A DNA stretch of 64,000 nt from UBA5336 sp964415675. GTDB lineage: Bacteria; Pseudomonadota; Alphaproteobacteria; Caulobacterales; Hyphomonadaceae. Position numbers and translations under genes: made by a program. The stretch's first letter is position 1. Every line of letters begins with the position of its first letter. The stretch lies in contig CAYQBG010000017.1 of the NCBI GenBank assembly GCA_964415675.1, positions 23,058 to 87,057 of the forward strand, read 5' to 3'. This document shows, in pieces, positions 30,143 to 38,338 of the stretch. The notes beneath the pieces were generated by a model. It did no database searches. It worked only from the letters and a program-made list of their open reading frames with translations, and was not told the DNA's origin.

Positions 30143-30577
30143 ATGTCCGATGACCTGACAGACAACCAGACCAGCGACGTTCCCGATGGCTTTGCCATCC
30201 TGCCCTGGCATCGCGGTTTCGGCCGGCAGGTCGGCCCGCTCTATGAGAAGGTCAACACTGACGGCACCTATATCCGCGCCTTCCGGGTGGAGGAGCATCA
30301 CACAAATGGCATGAACAACGCCCATGGCGGCATGCTGATGACCTTTGCCGACATGGCCTGGGGCCATGTGGTCGATGGCGGGCCGGACCATTGGTGGGTG
30401 ACGGTGCGCCTTGTCTGTGACTTCCTGTCCGGCGCCAATCATGGCGACTGGGTCGAGGGGACAGGCGAGATTGTCGGCGCGCAGGATGGCATCTATACAG
30501 TGCGCGGACGTATCTGGTCGGGCGAGCGCACGCTGATGACCGGGACCGGCACGTTCAAGGTGCTCAAGCGCAGCTGA
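30143..30577 (+). CDS. PaaI-family hotdog thioesterase
   Basis: A 144-residue hotdog-fold acyl-CoA thioesterase of the PaaI type. The catalytic loop is visible as NAHGGMLMTFADMAWG (HGG then a following Asp), with the later strands VRLVCDFLSGANHGDWVEGT and GIYTVRGRIWSGERTLMTGT. The family hydrolyses small acyl- or aryl-CoA esters; the substrate is unknown. It starts 17 nt after the TIR gene stop, so the two are probably co-transcribed. Confidence 0.85.
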   Translation: MSDDLTDNQTSDVPDGFAILPWHRGFGRQVGPLYEKVNTDGTYIRAFRVEEHHTNGMNNAHGGMLMTFADMAWGHVVDGGPDHWWVTVRLVCDFLSGANHGDWVEGTGEIVGAQDGIYTVRGRIWSGERTLMTGTGTFKVLKRS

Positions 30578-30615
30578 GTGAAAATCACTTGGGCATCGCG
30601 CTTTCCGGTTGACCC

Positions 30616-30641
30616 GGCAGGCGGTATGCGGCATGCCTGCC
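30616..30641. repeat. inverted repeat upstream of helicase gene
   Basis: GGCAGGC (30616-30622) and GCCTGCC (30635-30641) form a 7-bp stem with a 12-nt loop. It lies in the 287-bp gap between the thioesterase and helicase genes, which otherwise shows no feature. There is no U-tract, so a structured 5' leader or weak terminator are both possible. Confidence 0.4.
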
Positions 30642-30864
30642 CATGTCGCAGCGCAATATGAAGGCGCTTGGGGCGGGTGGCGTGAATGGTATCCAGCCGG
30701 TTCAGACCGACGGATGCGAGCTCCTCTCTTAAAGACACCAGATTTCCTGACACCCCAATTCACGCAGGGGCGTTCCCATCGAGTTCCCGGCCAGGATGGC
30801 AGGGACACCCGGCGGCGCGCGGCGGATTGGCTCGTGTGCCCCGGCACATGAAAGACTTCTTGAT

Positions 30865-32208
30865 TTGACCACTTTTACTGAACTCGGCCTGCACAAACAG
30901 GTGCTCAAGGCCGTGACCCAGCAGGGTTATGACACCCCGACACCGATTCAGGCGCAGGCGATTCCGCCGCTGCTGGAAGGGCGCGACCTTCTCGGCATTG
31001 CGCAGACGGGCACCGGCAAGACTGCCGCCTTCGCCCTGCCGACACTGCATCATCTCATCACCGAGCCCCGCAAGCGTCGCAGCAAGACCCCGCGCGTGCT
31101 CGTCCTCTCGCCGACACGCGAGCTTGCCCTGCAGATCGCCGAGAGCTTCACCGGCTATGGCGCCTTCATGGACTGCCGTGTCGAGACCGTTTTTGGCGGC
31201 GTGAAGATCGGCCGCCAGATCCGCAACATGGAGCGCGGCTGCGAAATTGTCGTGGCGACACCGGGCCGCCTGGTGGACCTGATGCAGCAGGGCGCGATCG
31301 ACCTTGGCGGAGTCGAGATTCTCATCCTCGACGAAGCCGACCAGATGCTGGACATGGGCTTTATCAATGACCTGAAGAAGATCATGGCCCAGGTGCCCGA
31401 TGCACGCCAGACGCTGCTTTTGTCCGCCACTATGCCGAAACTCATCGGCGACCTGGCCCAGCGTTACCTGAACGACCCGGTCCGTGTGTCCATCGCGCCC
31501 GAGAGCACAACCGCCGAACGTGTCGATCAGGGCGTCATACATGTCGCGAATGGCGACAAGCTGCGCATGCTGGAAGCCGTTCTGGCCGGTGAGGAGATCG
31601 AGCGGGCGCTTGTCTTCACCCGCACCAAGCACGGCGCCGACAAGGTTGTCCGCCGGCTTCTGGGCAAGGGCATCCAGGCCCAGGCGATCCATGGCAACAA
31701 GTCGCAGAACCAGCGGGTCAAGGCGCTTGAGGCCTTCCGCGCTGGCAAATGCCCTGTCCTGATCGCCACGGATATCGCGGCGCGAGGCATTGATGTCGAT
31801 GGCATCAGCCATGTCCTGAATTTCGAGATGCCGAACGTCGCCGAGCAATATGTCCACCGGATCGGGCGCACCGCACGCGCCGGGCGGGCCGGCTCGGCGG
31901 TCTCGCTGGTGGCCGGTGACGAGCTTTACTATCTGCGCGAGATCGAAAAAGTGACGCGTGCCCGTATCCCTGTCCTGCCGGCGCCGGAGGGCTGCGAGGA
32001 AATCGCCCTGCCCGAACCCGACCGGAATGCGCGCGTGATCAAGCCGAAAGGCCCGGGGCGTGGCCAGGGCGGCGGTGGGGGCGGTGGCGGAAAGCCGCGC
32101 GGTCAGCGCCAGGGCGGACGCGGCAAGCCGGCCGGACAGGCCGGGGGCGGCATCAAACCGGCCGGCCGCAAGCGCCAGCGTCAGCGCGCATCGGCCAGCG
32201 CGGGCTAG
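30865..32208 (+). CDS. DEAD-box ATP-dependent RNA helicase (RhlE type)
   Basis: A 447-residue RNA helicase. All core motifs are seen: F4 and Q-motif GYDTPTPIQAQAIP, Walker A AQTGTGKT (46-53), PTREL, ATPGR, DEAD (LILDEADQMLDMG), SAT (LLLSATMPK), ARGID and HRIGRTARAG. The C-terminal 70 residues are basic and Gly-rich (RGQGGGGGGGGKPRGQRQGG), as in RhlE proteins. I prefer a TTG start at 30865, which gives the family-typical TTFTELGLH; an in-frame ATG at 30796 would add 23 atypical residues. It remodels structured RNA in ribosome assembly or mRNA decay. Confidence 0.92.
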   Translation: MTTFTELGLHKQVLKAVTQQGYDTPTPIQAQAIPPLLEGRDLLGIAQTGTGKTAAFALPTLHHLITEPRKRRSKTPRVLVLSPTRELALQIAESFTGYGAFMDCRVETVFGGVKIGRQIRNMERGCEIVVATPGRLVDLMQQGAIDLGGVEILILDEADQMLDMGFINDLKKIMAQVPDARQTLLLSATMPKLIGDLAQRYLNDPVRVSIAPESTTAERVDQGVIHVANGDKLRMLEAVLAGEEIERALVFTRTKHGADKVVRRLLGKGIQAQAIHGNKSQNQRVKALEAFRAGKCPVLIATDIAARGIDVDGISHVLNFEMPNVAEQYVHRIGRTARAGRAGSAVSLVAGDELYYLREIEKVTRARIPVLPAPEGCEEIALPEPDRNARVIKPKGPGRGQGGGGGGGGKPRGQRQGGRGKPAGQAGGGIKPAGRKRQRQRASASAG

Positions 32209-32315
32209 GCCGTTTCCATCCTTGACGGAAGCGATCGGGATAACGGGCAGGATTTGAACCCCGCCCCGACGTCACCGATTGCGGCCTTGGCCAGCAGGGG
32301 CCTAAACTCGTATTC

Positions 32316-33311
32316 ATGAGCGAGACACAGGACCGGCTGGTCAAGGACCAGCCTGCGGAGATGCCTTCCGAGGGCGGGCCGCTGGCACAATATCATGGCG
32401 AGCGGCCACCCGCGCCGGACTGGTTCCTGCGCGCGGTGGCCCAGCCCTATGAAGTTCACCATGTCGAAGTGGGCGGCGCGAAAGTGCGTTACCAGCGCTG
32501 GGGTCCGCGCGATGCGCCCGGCCTGCTTCTCGTGCATGGCAATGGAGCGCATGCCCATTGGTGGGACTTTATCGCGCCCTATTTTGCCGATCGCTACAAT
32601 ATCGCGGCCATGACCTTTTGCGGCATGGGCGACAGCGAGCGCCGGCAAGCCTATGACATGGAGACATTCGCGGCTGAGGAAATCGCGGTCTGCGAAGATG
32701 CCGGCATGTTCGAACATGCGATCAAGCCGGTGATCTGCGCGCACAGTTTCGGCGGCTTCGTCACCATGCTGGCAGGCGCCGACCATGGCGAGAAGCTGAC
32801 CGGTACGGTCATTGTCGACAGCCCCGTCAACCCGCCCGACCATCCCCGCGACGGCCCGCCGCGCGGCGTGCGCCAGAACAAGGTCTATCCTGATCTCGAC
32901 GCCGCGCTTGCGCGGTTCCGTCTGGCCCCGCCACAGGAATGCGAGAATCACTTCATCATGGACTATATTGCGCGCTGGAGCCTGAAGAAGGCATCAGAGG
33001 ATGAAGGCGGACCGGGCTGGACCTGGAAATTCGACCCGCGCATCTGGCAACGCTTCGAAGCGGGCCGGGACTCCTCGGAATTGCTGCGCGCCACGCGCTG
33101 CCGCATCGCCATTTTCCGCGGCGAAGAAAGCGCGCTCATGCAGGATGATGTGGGCGACTATATGCAGGAGCTTCTCGGCCACCAGGTGCCCTATATCTCG
33201 ATCCCGCATGCCCGCCACCATGTCATGATCGACCAGCCGCTGGCCTTTATCGCCGCGCTTCGGACCCTGCTGGCCGAGTGGGACCATTCCAGTCCGAACC
33301 GCTCCATATGA
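32316..33311 (+). CDS. alpha/beta hydrolase
   Basis: A 331-residue alpha/beta hydrolase. LLLVHGNGAHAHWWDFIAPY is the oxyanion-hole loop, CAHSFGGFVTM is the nucleophile elbow (Ser in AHSFG, a slight variant of GxSxG) and ARHHVMIDQPLAFI carries the catalytic His. The N-terminal 55 residues are an extension (PEMPSEGGPLAQYHGERPPA). The enzyme could be an esterase or epoxide/haloalkane-type hydrolase; substrate unknown. Convergent with the next gene, with 6 nt between the two stops. Confidence 0.85.
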   Translation: MSETQDRLVKDQPAEMPSEGGPLAQYHGERPPAPDWFLRAVAQPYEVHHVEVGGAKVRYQRWGPRDAPGLLLVHGNGAHAHWWDFIAPYFADRYNIAAMTFCGMGDSERRQAYDMETFAAEEIAVCEDAGMFEHAIKPVICAHSFGGFVTMLAGADHGEKLTGTVIVDSPVNPPDHPRDGPPRGVRQNKVYPDLDAALARFRLAPPQECENHFIMDYIARWSLKKASEDEGGPGWTWKFDPRIWQRFEAGRDSSELLRATRCRIAIFRGEESALMQDDVGDYMQELLGHQVPYISIPHARHHVMIDQPLAFIAALRTLLAEWDHSSPNRSI

Positions 33312-33317
33312 TAGAAA

Positions 33318-33950
33318 TCAAGGGGTGATCTGATCGACATAGCCCTGATAATATTCGACATATTCAGGCGGCAGCGAGATGTCGTAAAAAACGCCCGCAA
33401 AAGCGGCGGTGATCAGCACGCCCAGACCGGCGCCGGCCATCACGAGTGCGCCTGCCAGGGTGCGGACGTATCGGCTGGCCGGCCAGCCAAAACGCAGCGC
33501 AGCCGCGAGATGGGTGAACACCGCCATGACGGCGAGCACGTAATAGGGCGCGAAGAACCAGTAGAGCGGCGCAGTATTCAGCGTACCCGCCGGCCAGTAG
33601 AAATTCGTGTCGATCGCGTAGACATGGCGCGCCGACAAGGCAGCAATCGAATGAAGCACGACAAACACCGCAATGTACACGCCGCTTGAAATCTGCGCCC
33701 ATCCCCAGAAGCCCTTGCCCGGCTGGCGCCAGCGCGCGAGACTCAGGCGCAGCCCGATCAGGACCTGCAAGGCCAGCGCGCCAAGCAGGATCGGCTCAAC
33801 GATCGCATTTCGGTAAACGCCCTGAACCGCTGAAAGCGCCGCCATATGCTGCTCAGGGCCAAGGACCGCCACCAGATGAATGGCGAAATGCTGGATGAGG
33901 AACAAGACGATGAGGAGCGCCAGCCCCCTGTGTGCCAATCGCCAGGACAT
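33318..33950 (-). CDS. cytochrome b-like four/five-TM membrane protein
   Basis: A 210-residue integral membrane protein with about five helices. Conserved-looking histidines inside or near helices (LIQHFAIHLVAV, VLHSIAALSARH, VFTHLAAALRFG) give a pattern like the heme b ligands of succinate dehydrogenase/fumarate reductase membrane anchors. No soluble partner is nearby. An AAGGAG site precedes the ATG. It is divergent from an Rrf2-type regulator across 63 bp containing a palindrome, so it is probably the regulator's target. Confidence 0.6.
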   Translation of the reverse strand: MSWRLAHRGLALLIVLFLIQHFAIHLVAVLGPEQHMAALSAVQGVYRNAIVEPILLGALALQVLIGLRLSLARWRQPGKGFWGWAQISSGVYIAVFVVLHSIAALSARHVYAIDTNFYWPAGTLNTAPLYWFFAPYYVLAVMAVFTHLAAALRFGWPASRYVRTLAGALVMAGAGLGVLITAAFAGVFYDISLPPEYVEYYQGYVDQITP

Positions 33951-33971
33951 TTCGGGCTCCTTCCCGCCGCT

Positions 33972-33998
33972 TTATTCCGATCTTTTTTATCCGAATAA
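33972..33998. promoter_or_regulatory. palindromic operator between Rrf2 gene and membrane gene
   Basis: TTATTCCGAT (33972-33981) and ATCCGAATAA (33989-33998) are inverted repeats with one mismatch around a 7-nt CTTTTTT-type centre. It lies in the 63-bp divergent promoter region, and the Rrf2 ribosome-binding site AAGGAGG directly abuts it. Such A/T-rich dyads are typical for Rrf2 regulators. Target is inferred from position. Confidence 0.6.
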
Positions 33999-34013
33999 AA
34001 GGAGGCCGGCAAT

Positions 34014-34511
34014 ATGAAAATGAGTTCTGGCGTCGAATGGGCTGTTCATGCCGGCGCGCTTCTGGCCGGCCTGCCTGATGGCAAGGGCCTGCCATCAGAG
34101 GCGCTGGCGGCCTATTATGACCTGCCCCCGGCCTATATGGCCAAGCAGATGCAGGCCCTCAGCAAGGCTGGCCTGGTTGTCTCCCATCGTGGCAAGGCGG
34201 GCGGTTATCGCCTGGCGCGGGCCCCTGCGGATATCAGTCTGTGGGACATCATGGCGGCGGTCGATGGTCAGGCACCGGCATTCCGCTGCACCGAGATCCG
34301 CCAGCGTGGCCCCTGCGCCCAGTCGGGCGAAGCCTGTAGCCGCCCCTGCCCGATCAATGCGGCCTTTCTTGCTGCCGAGATGCAATATCGGTCCGCACTA
34401 GCCGAAGTGTCGCTGGCCGAAATCGCCCTGCAGGCCCTGCGCGATATGGGGTCGGACGAGACGCAGAGGTCTCTTTCATGGCTCGCAGACGCGGCAAACC
34501 AGCTGAAATAG
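34014..34511 (+). CDS. Rrf2-family transcriptional regulator with Cys cluster
   Basis: A 165-residue Rrf2-type regulator. The winged helix includes SSGVEWAVHAGALLA, PSEALAAYYDLPPAYMAKQM (recognition helix) and SHRGKAGGYRLARAPADISL (wing). Three cysteines follow in RGPCAQSGEACSRPCPI (about residues 100-116), plus one at FRCTEI, suggesting an Fe-S cluster or redox sensor as in NsrR/IscR. The spacing differs from IscR, so the signal is uncertain. Autoregulation and control of the divergent cytochrome b-like gene are likely from the shared palindrome. Confidence 0.85.
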   Translation: MKMSSGVEWAVHAGALLAGLPDGKGLPSEALAAYYDLPPAYMAKQMQALSKAGLVVSHRGKAGGYRLARAPADISLWDIMAAVDGQAPAFRCTEIRQRGPCAQSGEACSRPCPINAAFLAAEMQYRSALAEVSLAEIALQALRDMGSDETQRSLSWLADAANQLK

Positions 34512-34567
34512 GAGCCGGCGCCCGGACGGCATGCTGCGACAGCCGCAAAATTTTCAGGTGCGCCCTG

Positions 34568-34596
34568 TTGACGCTGGCACGGCGCGTGACTAACTC
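34568..34596 (+). promoter_or_regulatory. putative groESL promoter
   Basis: TTGACG (34568-34573) and TAACTC (34591-34596) with a 17-nt spacer lie just upstream of the CIRCE element, the usual arrangement for HrcA-repressed sigma-70 promoters. The -10 match is weak. Confidence 0.4.
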
Positions 34597-34606
34597 GCAC
34601 TCATCG

Positions 34607-34633
34607 TTAGCAGTCGTATTCGGGGAGTGCTAA
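34607..34633. promoter_or_regulatory. CIRCE element (HrcA operator) of groESL
   Basis: TTAGCAGTC (34607-34615), a 9-nt spacer, and GAGTGCTAA (34625-34633) match the CIRCE consensus TTAGCACTC-N9-GAGTGCTAA with a single mismatch. Located 70 bp before groES. HrcA binding here represses groESL until heat shock. Confidence 0.95.
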
Positions 34634-34702
34634 CAAGCAGGTCCCCGGCGCGTCTGTGAGACGAGATATCGGATCAGTTCTAAACGAAGAAAAGAGGGAC
34701 TC

Positions 34703-34990
34703 ATGGCATTCCGTCCACTCCATGACCGGGTGCTCGTTCGCCGCATCGAGGAGAGCGAGAAGACCGCCGGCGGGATCATCATCCCGGACACGGCGAAGGA
34801 AAAGCCTCAGCAGGGCGAAGTGATCGCCGTTGGCAATGGCGCCATTGGCGACGATAATGAACGTGTCGCACTGGAAGTGAAGGCCGGGGACACCGTCCTG
34901 TTCGGCAAGTGGTCGGGCTCGGAAGTCACCGTTGATGGTGAAGAGCTCCTGATCATGAAGGAAAGCGACATCCTCGGGATCATCGACTGA
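34703..34990 (+). CDS. groES: co-chaperonin GroES
   Basis: A 95-residue GroES. It has FRPLHDRVLVRRIEESEKTA with the following GGIIIPDTAKEKPQQGEVIA mobile loop, and DTVLFGKWSGSEV followed by LLIMKESDILGIID. It caps GroEL in ATP-driven protein folding in the cytosol. AAAAGAGGGAC is the ribosome-binding site. First gene of the CIRCE-controlled groES-groEL operon. Confidence 0.98.
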   Translation: MAFRPLHDRVLVRRIEESEKTAGGIIIPDTAKEKPQQGEVIAVGNGAIGDDNERVALEVKAGDTVLFGKWSGSEVTVDGEELLIMKESDILGIID

Positions 34991-35094
34991 TCATGGAAAC
35001 CGCGTGCCGCTGCAGGCCAGACCTGCACGAAATCCGGCACCGCAGACTGTGATCTGAACCCTTCAAGACTTACCCAATCAAAAAGGATACCGAA

Positions 35095-36744
35095 ATGGCA
35101 GCAAAGCATGTGCATTTTGGCAGCGAAGCACGCGACGAAATGATGCGCGGCATCGACACGCTCGCCCGCGCCGTCCGCGTCACTCTCGGCCCGAAAGGCC
35201 GCAATGTCGTCATCGAGAAATCGTTTGGCGCACCCCGCTCCACAAAAGACGGCGTCTCGGTGGCAAAGGAAATCGAGCTTGAAGGCAAGTTCGAGAATAT
35301 GGGCGCCCAGATGCTGCGCGAAGTGGCATCGAAGGCCAATGATGTCGCCGGCGACGGCACAACGACCGCTACGGTGCTCGGCCATGCCATCATCAAGGAA
35401 GGCATGAAGCGGGTTGCGGCAGGCATGAACCCGATGGACCTCAAGCGCGGCATCGACAAGGCCGCCATTGAAGTGGTCGGGGCGCTCGCCAAATCCTCGA
35501 AGAAGGTGTCGACGGGCGAGGAAATCTCGCAGGTCGGCTCGATCTCGGCGAATGGCGACCGCACAATCGGCGACATGATTGCCCAGGCCATGGACAAGGT
35601 CGGCAATGAGGGCGTCATCACGGTCGAAGAGGCCAAGTCGCTCGAAACCGAGCTTGATGTCGTCGAGGGCATGCAGTTCGACCGCGGCTATCTGAGCCCC
35701 TATTTCATCACCGATGCGGACAAGATGATCACCGAGCTGGATGATCCGATGATCCTCATCCATGAGAAAAAGCTCTCCTCGCTTCAGCCGATGCTGCCAA
35801 TCCTCGAACAGGTCGTGCAGAGCCAGCGTCCGCTTCTGATCATTGCGGAAGATGTCGATGGTGAAGCGCTCGCCACTCTGGTAGTGAACAAGCTGCGCGG
35901 TGGCCTAAAAGTGGCGGCTGTCAAGGCGCCGGGCTTCGGCGACCGTCGCAAGGCCATGCTGCAGGATATCGCCACGCTCACCGGCGGCCAGGTCGTCTCC
36001 GAAGATGTCGGCATCAAGCTCGAAAATGTCACCATGGACATGCTTGGCACGGCCAAGCGCGTGAGTCTGACCAAAGACGACACCACGATTGTTGACGGTG
36101 CCGGCGACAAGAAGGACATCGAAGCCCGCGTCACCCAGATCCGCAAGCAGATCGAGGACACGACCTCCGACTATGACAAGGAAAAGCTCCAGGAGCGCCT
36201 TGCCAAGCTCGCTGGCGGTGTTGCGGTGATCAAGGTTGGCGGTGCCACCGAAGTCGAGGTCAAGGAACGCAAGGATCGCGTCGATGACGCGCTGAATGCG
36301 ACCCGCGCCGCCGTTGAGGAAGGCATCGTGGCCGGTGGCGGCGTGGCGCTGCTGCGCGCGGTCCAGTCGCTCAAGATCAAGGGTGACAATGACGATGAGC
36401 AGGCCGGCATCGACATCGTGCGCAAGGCGCTCGAAGCCCCGGTGCGCCAGATTGCCGAGAATGCCGGCATCGAAGGCTCCGTGGTCGTCAGCTCGATCCT
36501 GGCAGAGAAAAAAGCCTCTTATGGCTTCAATGCCCAGACCGAAGAATATGGTGACCTGATCGAGATGGGCATCATCGACCCGGCCAAGGTCGTTCGCGCG
36601 GCGCTTCAGAATGCCGCGTCCATCGCCGGCCTGATGATCACAACCGAAGCCGCTATCGCCGATGCGCCGAAAGACGACAATGGCGGCGGTATGCCCGATA
36701 TGGGCGGCATGGGTGGCATGGGTGGCATGGGCGGCATGATGTAA
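35095..36744 (+). CDS. groEL: chaperonin GroEL
   Basis: A 549-residue GroEL chaperonin. Signature segments include VTLGPKGRNVVIEKSFGAP, VAGDGTTTATVLGHAI (ATP site), EVVSEDVGIKLENV-like apical sequence and the C-terminal ATPase segment GGGVALLRA. It ends in the flexible GGM tail (MGGMGGMGGMGGMM). AAAAAGGATACC precedes the ATG. Followed after 33 nt by a strong intrinsic terminator, so the operon ends here. Confidence 0.98.
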   Translation: MAAKHVHFGSEARDEMMRGIDTLARAVRVTLGPKGRNVVIEKSFGAPRSTKDGVSVAKEIELEGKFENMGAQMLREVASKANDVAGDGTTTATVLGHAIIKEGMKRVAAGMNPMDLKRGIDKAAIEVVGALAKSSKKVSTGEEISQVGSISANGDRTIGDMIAQAMDKVGNEGVITVEEAKSLETELDVVEGMQFDRGYLSPYFITDADKMITELDDPMILIHEKKLSSLQPMLPILEQVVQSQRPLLIIAEDVDGEALATLVVNKLRGGLKVAAVKAPGFGDRRKAMLQDIATLTGGQVVSEDVGIKLENVTMDMLGTAKRVSLTKDDTTIVDGAGDKKDIEARVTQIRKQIEDTTSDYDKEKLQERLAKLAGGVAVIKVGGATEVEVKERKDRVDDALNATRAAVEEGIVAGGGVALLRAVQSLKIKGDNDDEQAGIDIVRKALEAPVRQIAENAGIEGSVVVSSILAEKKASYGFNAQTEEYGDLIEMGIIDPAKVVRAALQNAASIAGLMITTEAAIADAPKDDNGGGMPDMGGMGGMGGMGGMM

Positions 36745-36777
36745 TCTGCCGGTCGGGCCATGTTGCCAGACTGAACG

Positions 36778-36810
36778 GAGCGGCTCCCTGTCCGGGAGCC
36801 GCTCTTTTTT
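36778..36810 (+). terminator. intrinsic terminator of groESL
   Basis: An 11-bp perfect stem, GAGCGGCTCCC (36778-36788) with GGGAGCCGCTC (36794-36804), a 5-nt loop and six T residues (36805-36810). Confidence 0.95.
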
Positions 36811-36872
36811 ACGCCGCCCGCACCTGTTGCGCTGATGTGACTCATCATACGCCTTGCGATCCGATTTCAGAC

Positions 36873-36894
36873 TTGTCACAGAACTGTCAGCATG
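36873..36894 (+). promoter_or_regulatory. Pho box (PhoB site) upstream of pst operon
   Basis: TTGTCA at 36873 and CTGTCA at 36884 are direct repeats exactly 11 bp apart, matching the Pho box pattern CTGTCAT-N4-CTGTCAT. It lies 26 bp before pstC, and phoB is the last gene of the same operon, so autoregulation is expected. Confidence 0.8.
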
Positions 36895-36919
36895 ACGGCC
36901 TAGACGATGGGGGAGGTCA

Positions 36920-38338
36920 ATGGGGCAATTCATGTTGGGAACCTTCGGACACCTTCCCGTCGGCTGGATGATTTTCGTCGTCATCTTTGCCATCGGCTGC
37001 ATGGCGTTTCTGGCCGGCCGCGCGCGCGCGACCGTGCTGCAAGAAGGGCGTCGCGCAAGGCTCAACTCACAACCCAATTTTCACGGCTATTATCTCGCGA
37101 TCTGGACAGCCCTGCCCGCCGCGGTCGTCTTGCTCCTGTACGCGATATTCGGCGAACAGATCGTGCGGCTCTTCCTGGTGGGCGAATTGCCATCCGGCTT
37201 TGACGCCAAGAGCGCGGTCGAACTGCAGCAATATATAGACCGGGCCAGAGAGGCCACGCACCTGGACGCCGCCAGGCTGGAAGGGCATCCGCTCTTTGCG
37301 GCCGTCAGCGGCCGGCTGTCTGAACTGAGCGGGATGGTCAAACTTTCGGCCGTGGGACTTGCCGTACTGGCGGGCGGGCTTGGCTTTTTCTTTGCCCGGC
37401 GGCGTATCGGCGAGGACTTCCGTGCGCGCCAGAATGTCGAAGGCTGGGTGCGGCTGCTTCTGTTCGCCTGCGCCGCCCTCGCCATCGCGACAACCGCCGG
37501 CATCATTGTATCCCTGTTCTTTGAGAGCCTGCGCTTCTTCGCGCGCATTCCGTTTTTCTCCTTTTTGTTCGGGTTGGAATGGAACGCGCAGACCAATGCC
37601 GATTTCGGGGCAATTCCGCTATTCTTCGGCACCTTCCTGATTTCACTGATCGCGGTCTGCGTGGCCGCGCCCATCGGGCTGTATGCAGCGATCTACCTGT
37701 CTGAATACGCCTCCCGGCGCACCCGAAGCTGGATCAAGCCCTTGCTCGAAGTGCTCGCCGGCATTCCGACCGTCGTCTATGGCTTCTTTGCCATTCTCGT
37801 CATGGCGCCGGCCGTGCGCGGCGCGGCTTTGTGGCTGAACGGGCTGCCATTTATCCCCGATGAGTTCTTTGCCGCCTCACCGACCAATGCACTGGCAGCC
37901 GGCCTTGTCATGGGTGTGATGATCATTCCCTTTGTGTCTTCACTTTCCGACGATGTGATCAATGCGGTGCCCCAGAGCCTGCGCGACGGCGCCTATGCAA
38001 TGGGCGCAACACGATCGGAGACGGTCAAACAGGTCATCATGCCGGCCGCACTGCCGGGCGTGATCGCCGCGCTCCTGCTGGCTGTTTCGCGCGCCATTGG
38101 CGAAACGATGATTGTGGTGATGGCCGCAGGCCTGCGCCCGCAGATCACAGCTGACCCAACCGCCGAGATCACAACGATCACTGTTCAGATCGTCGCGCTC
38201 CTGACCGGGGACAGTGAGTTTGACAGCCCAAAGACCCTGTCAGCCTTTGCGCTGGGCTTCGTCCTCTTCGTGATGACGCTGATCTTCAACCTGATCGCGC
38301 TGCGCGTGGTCCGGAAATATCGGGAAAAGTATGACTGA
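36920..38338 (+). CDS. pstC: phosphate ABC transporter permease PstC
   Basis: A 472-residue inner-membrane permease for high-affinity phosphate import. It is longer than E. coli PstC (about 320) because of an N-terminal extension with two extra hydrophobic segments, as in other alphaproteobacteria. The permease core contains FGLEWNAQTNADFGAIPLFF, LEVLAGIPTVVYGFFAI and the EAA-like ATRSETVKQVIMPAALPG. A GGGGGAGG ribosome-binding site precedes the ATG, and a Pho box lies upstream. Its stop overlaps the pstA start by 8 bp. No pstS is adjacent. Confidence 0.93.
   Translation: MGQFMLGTFGHLPVGWMIFVVIFAIGCMAFLAGRARATVLQEGRRARLNSQPNFHGYYLAIWTALPAAVVLLLYAIFGEQIVRLFLVGELPSGFDAKSAVELQQYIDRAREATHLDAARLEGHPLFAAVSGRLSELSGMVKLSAVGLAVLAGGLGFFFARRRIGEDFRARQNVEGWVRLLLFACAALAIATTAGIIVSLFFESLRFFARIPFFSFLFGLEWNAQTNADFGAIPLFFGTFLISLIAVCVAAPIGLYAAIYLSEYASRRTRSWIKPLLEVLAGIPTVVYGFFAILVMAPAVRGAALWLNGLPFIPDEFFAASPTNALAAGLVMGVMIIPFVSSLSDDVINAVPQSLRDGAYAMGATRSETVKQVIMPAALPGVIAALLLAVSRAIGETMIVVMAAGLRPQITADPTAEITTITVQIVALLTGDSEFDSPKTLSAFALGFVLFVMTLIFNLIALRVVRKYREKYD

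Noticed and set aside
32232..32300. tRNA-like sequence (GGATTTGAACC) downstream of the helicase gene
   Set aside because: Read on the minus strand the T arm mispairs, there is no matching acceptor stem, and no anticodon arm can be drawn. At best a degenerate fragment.
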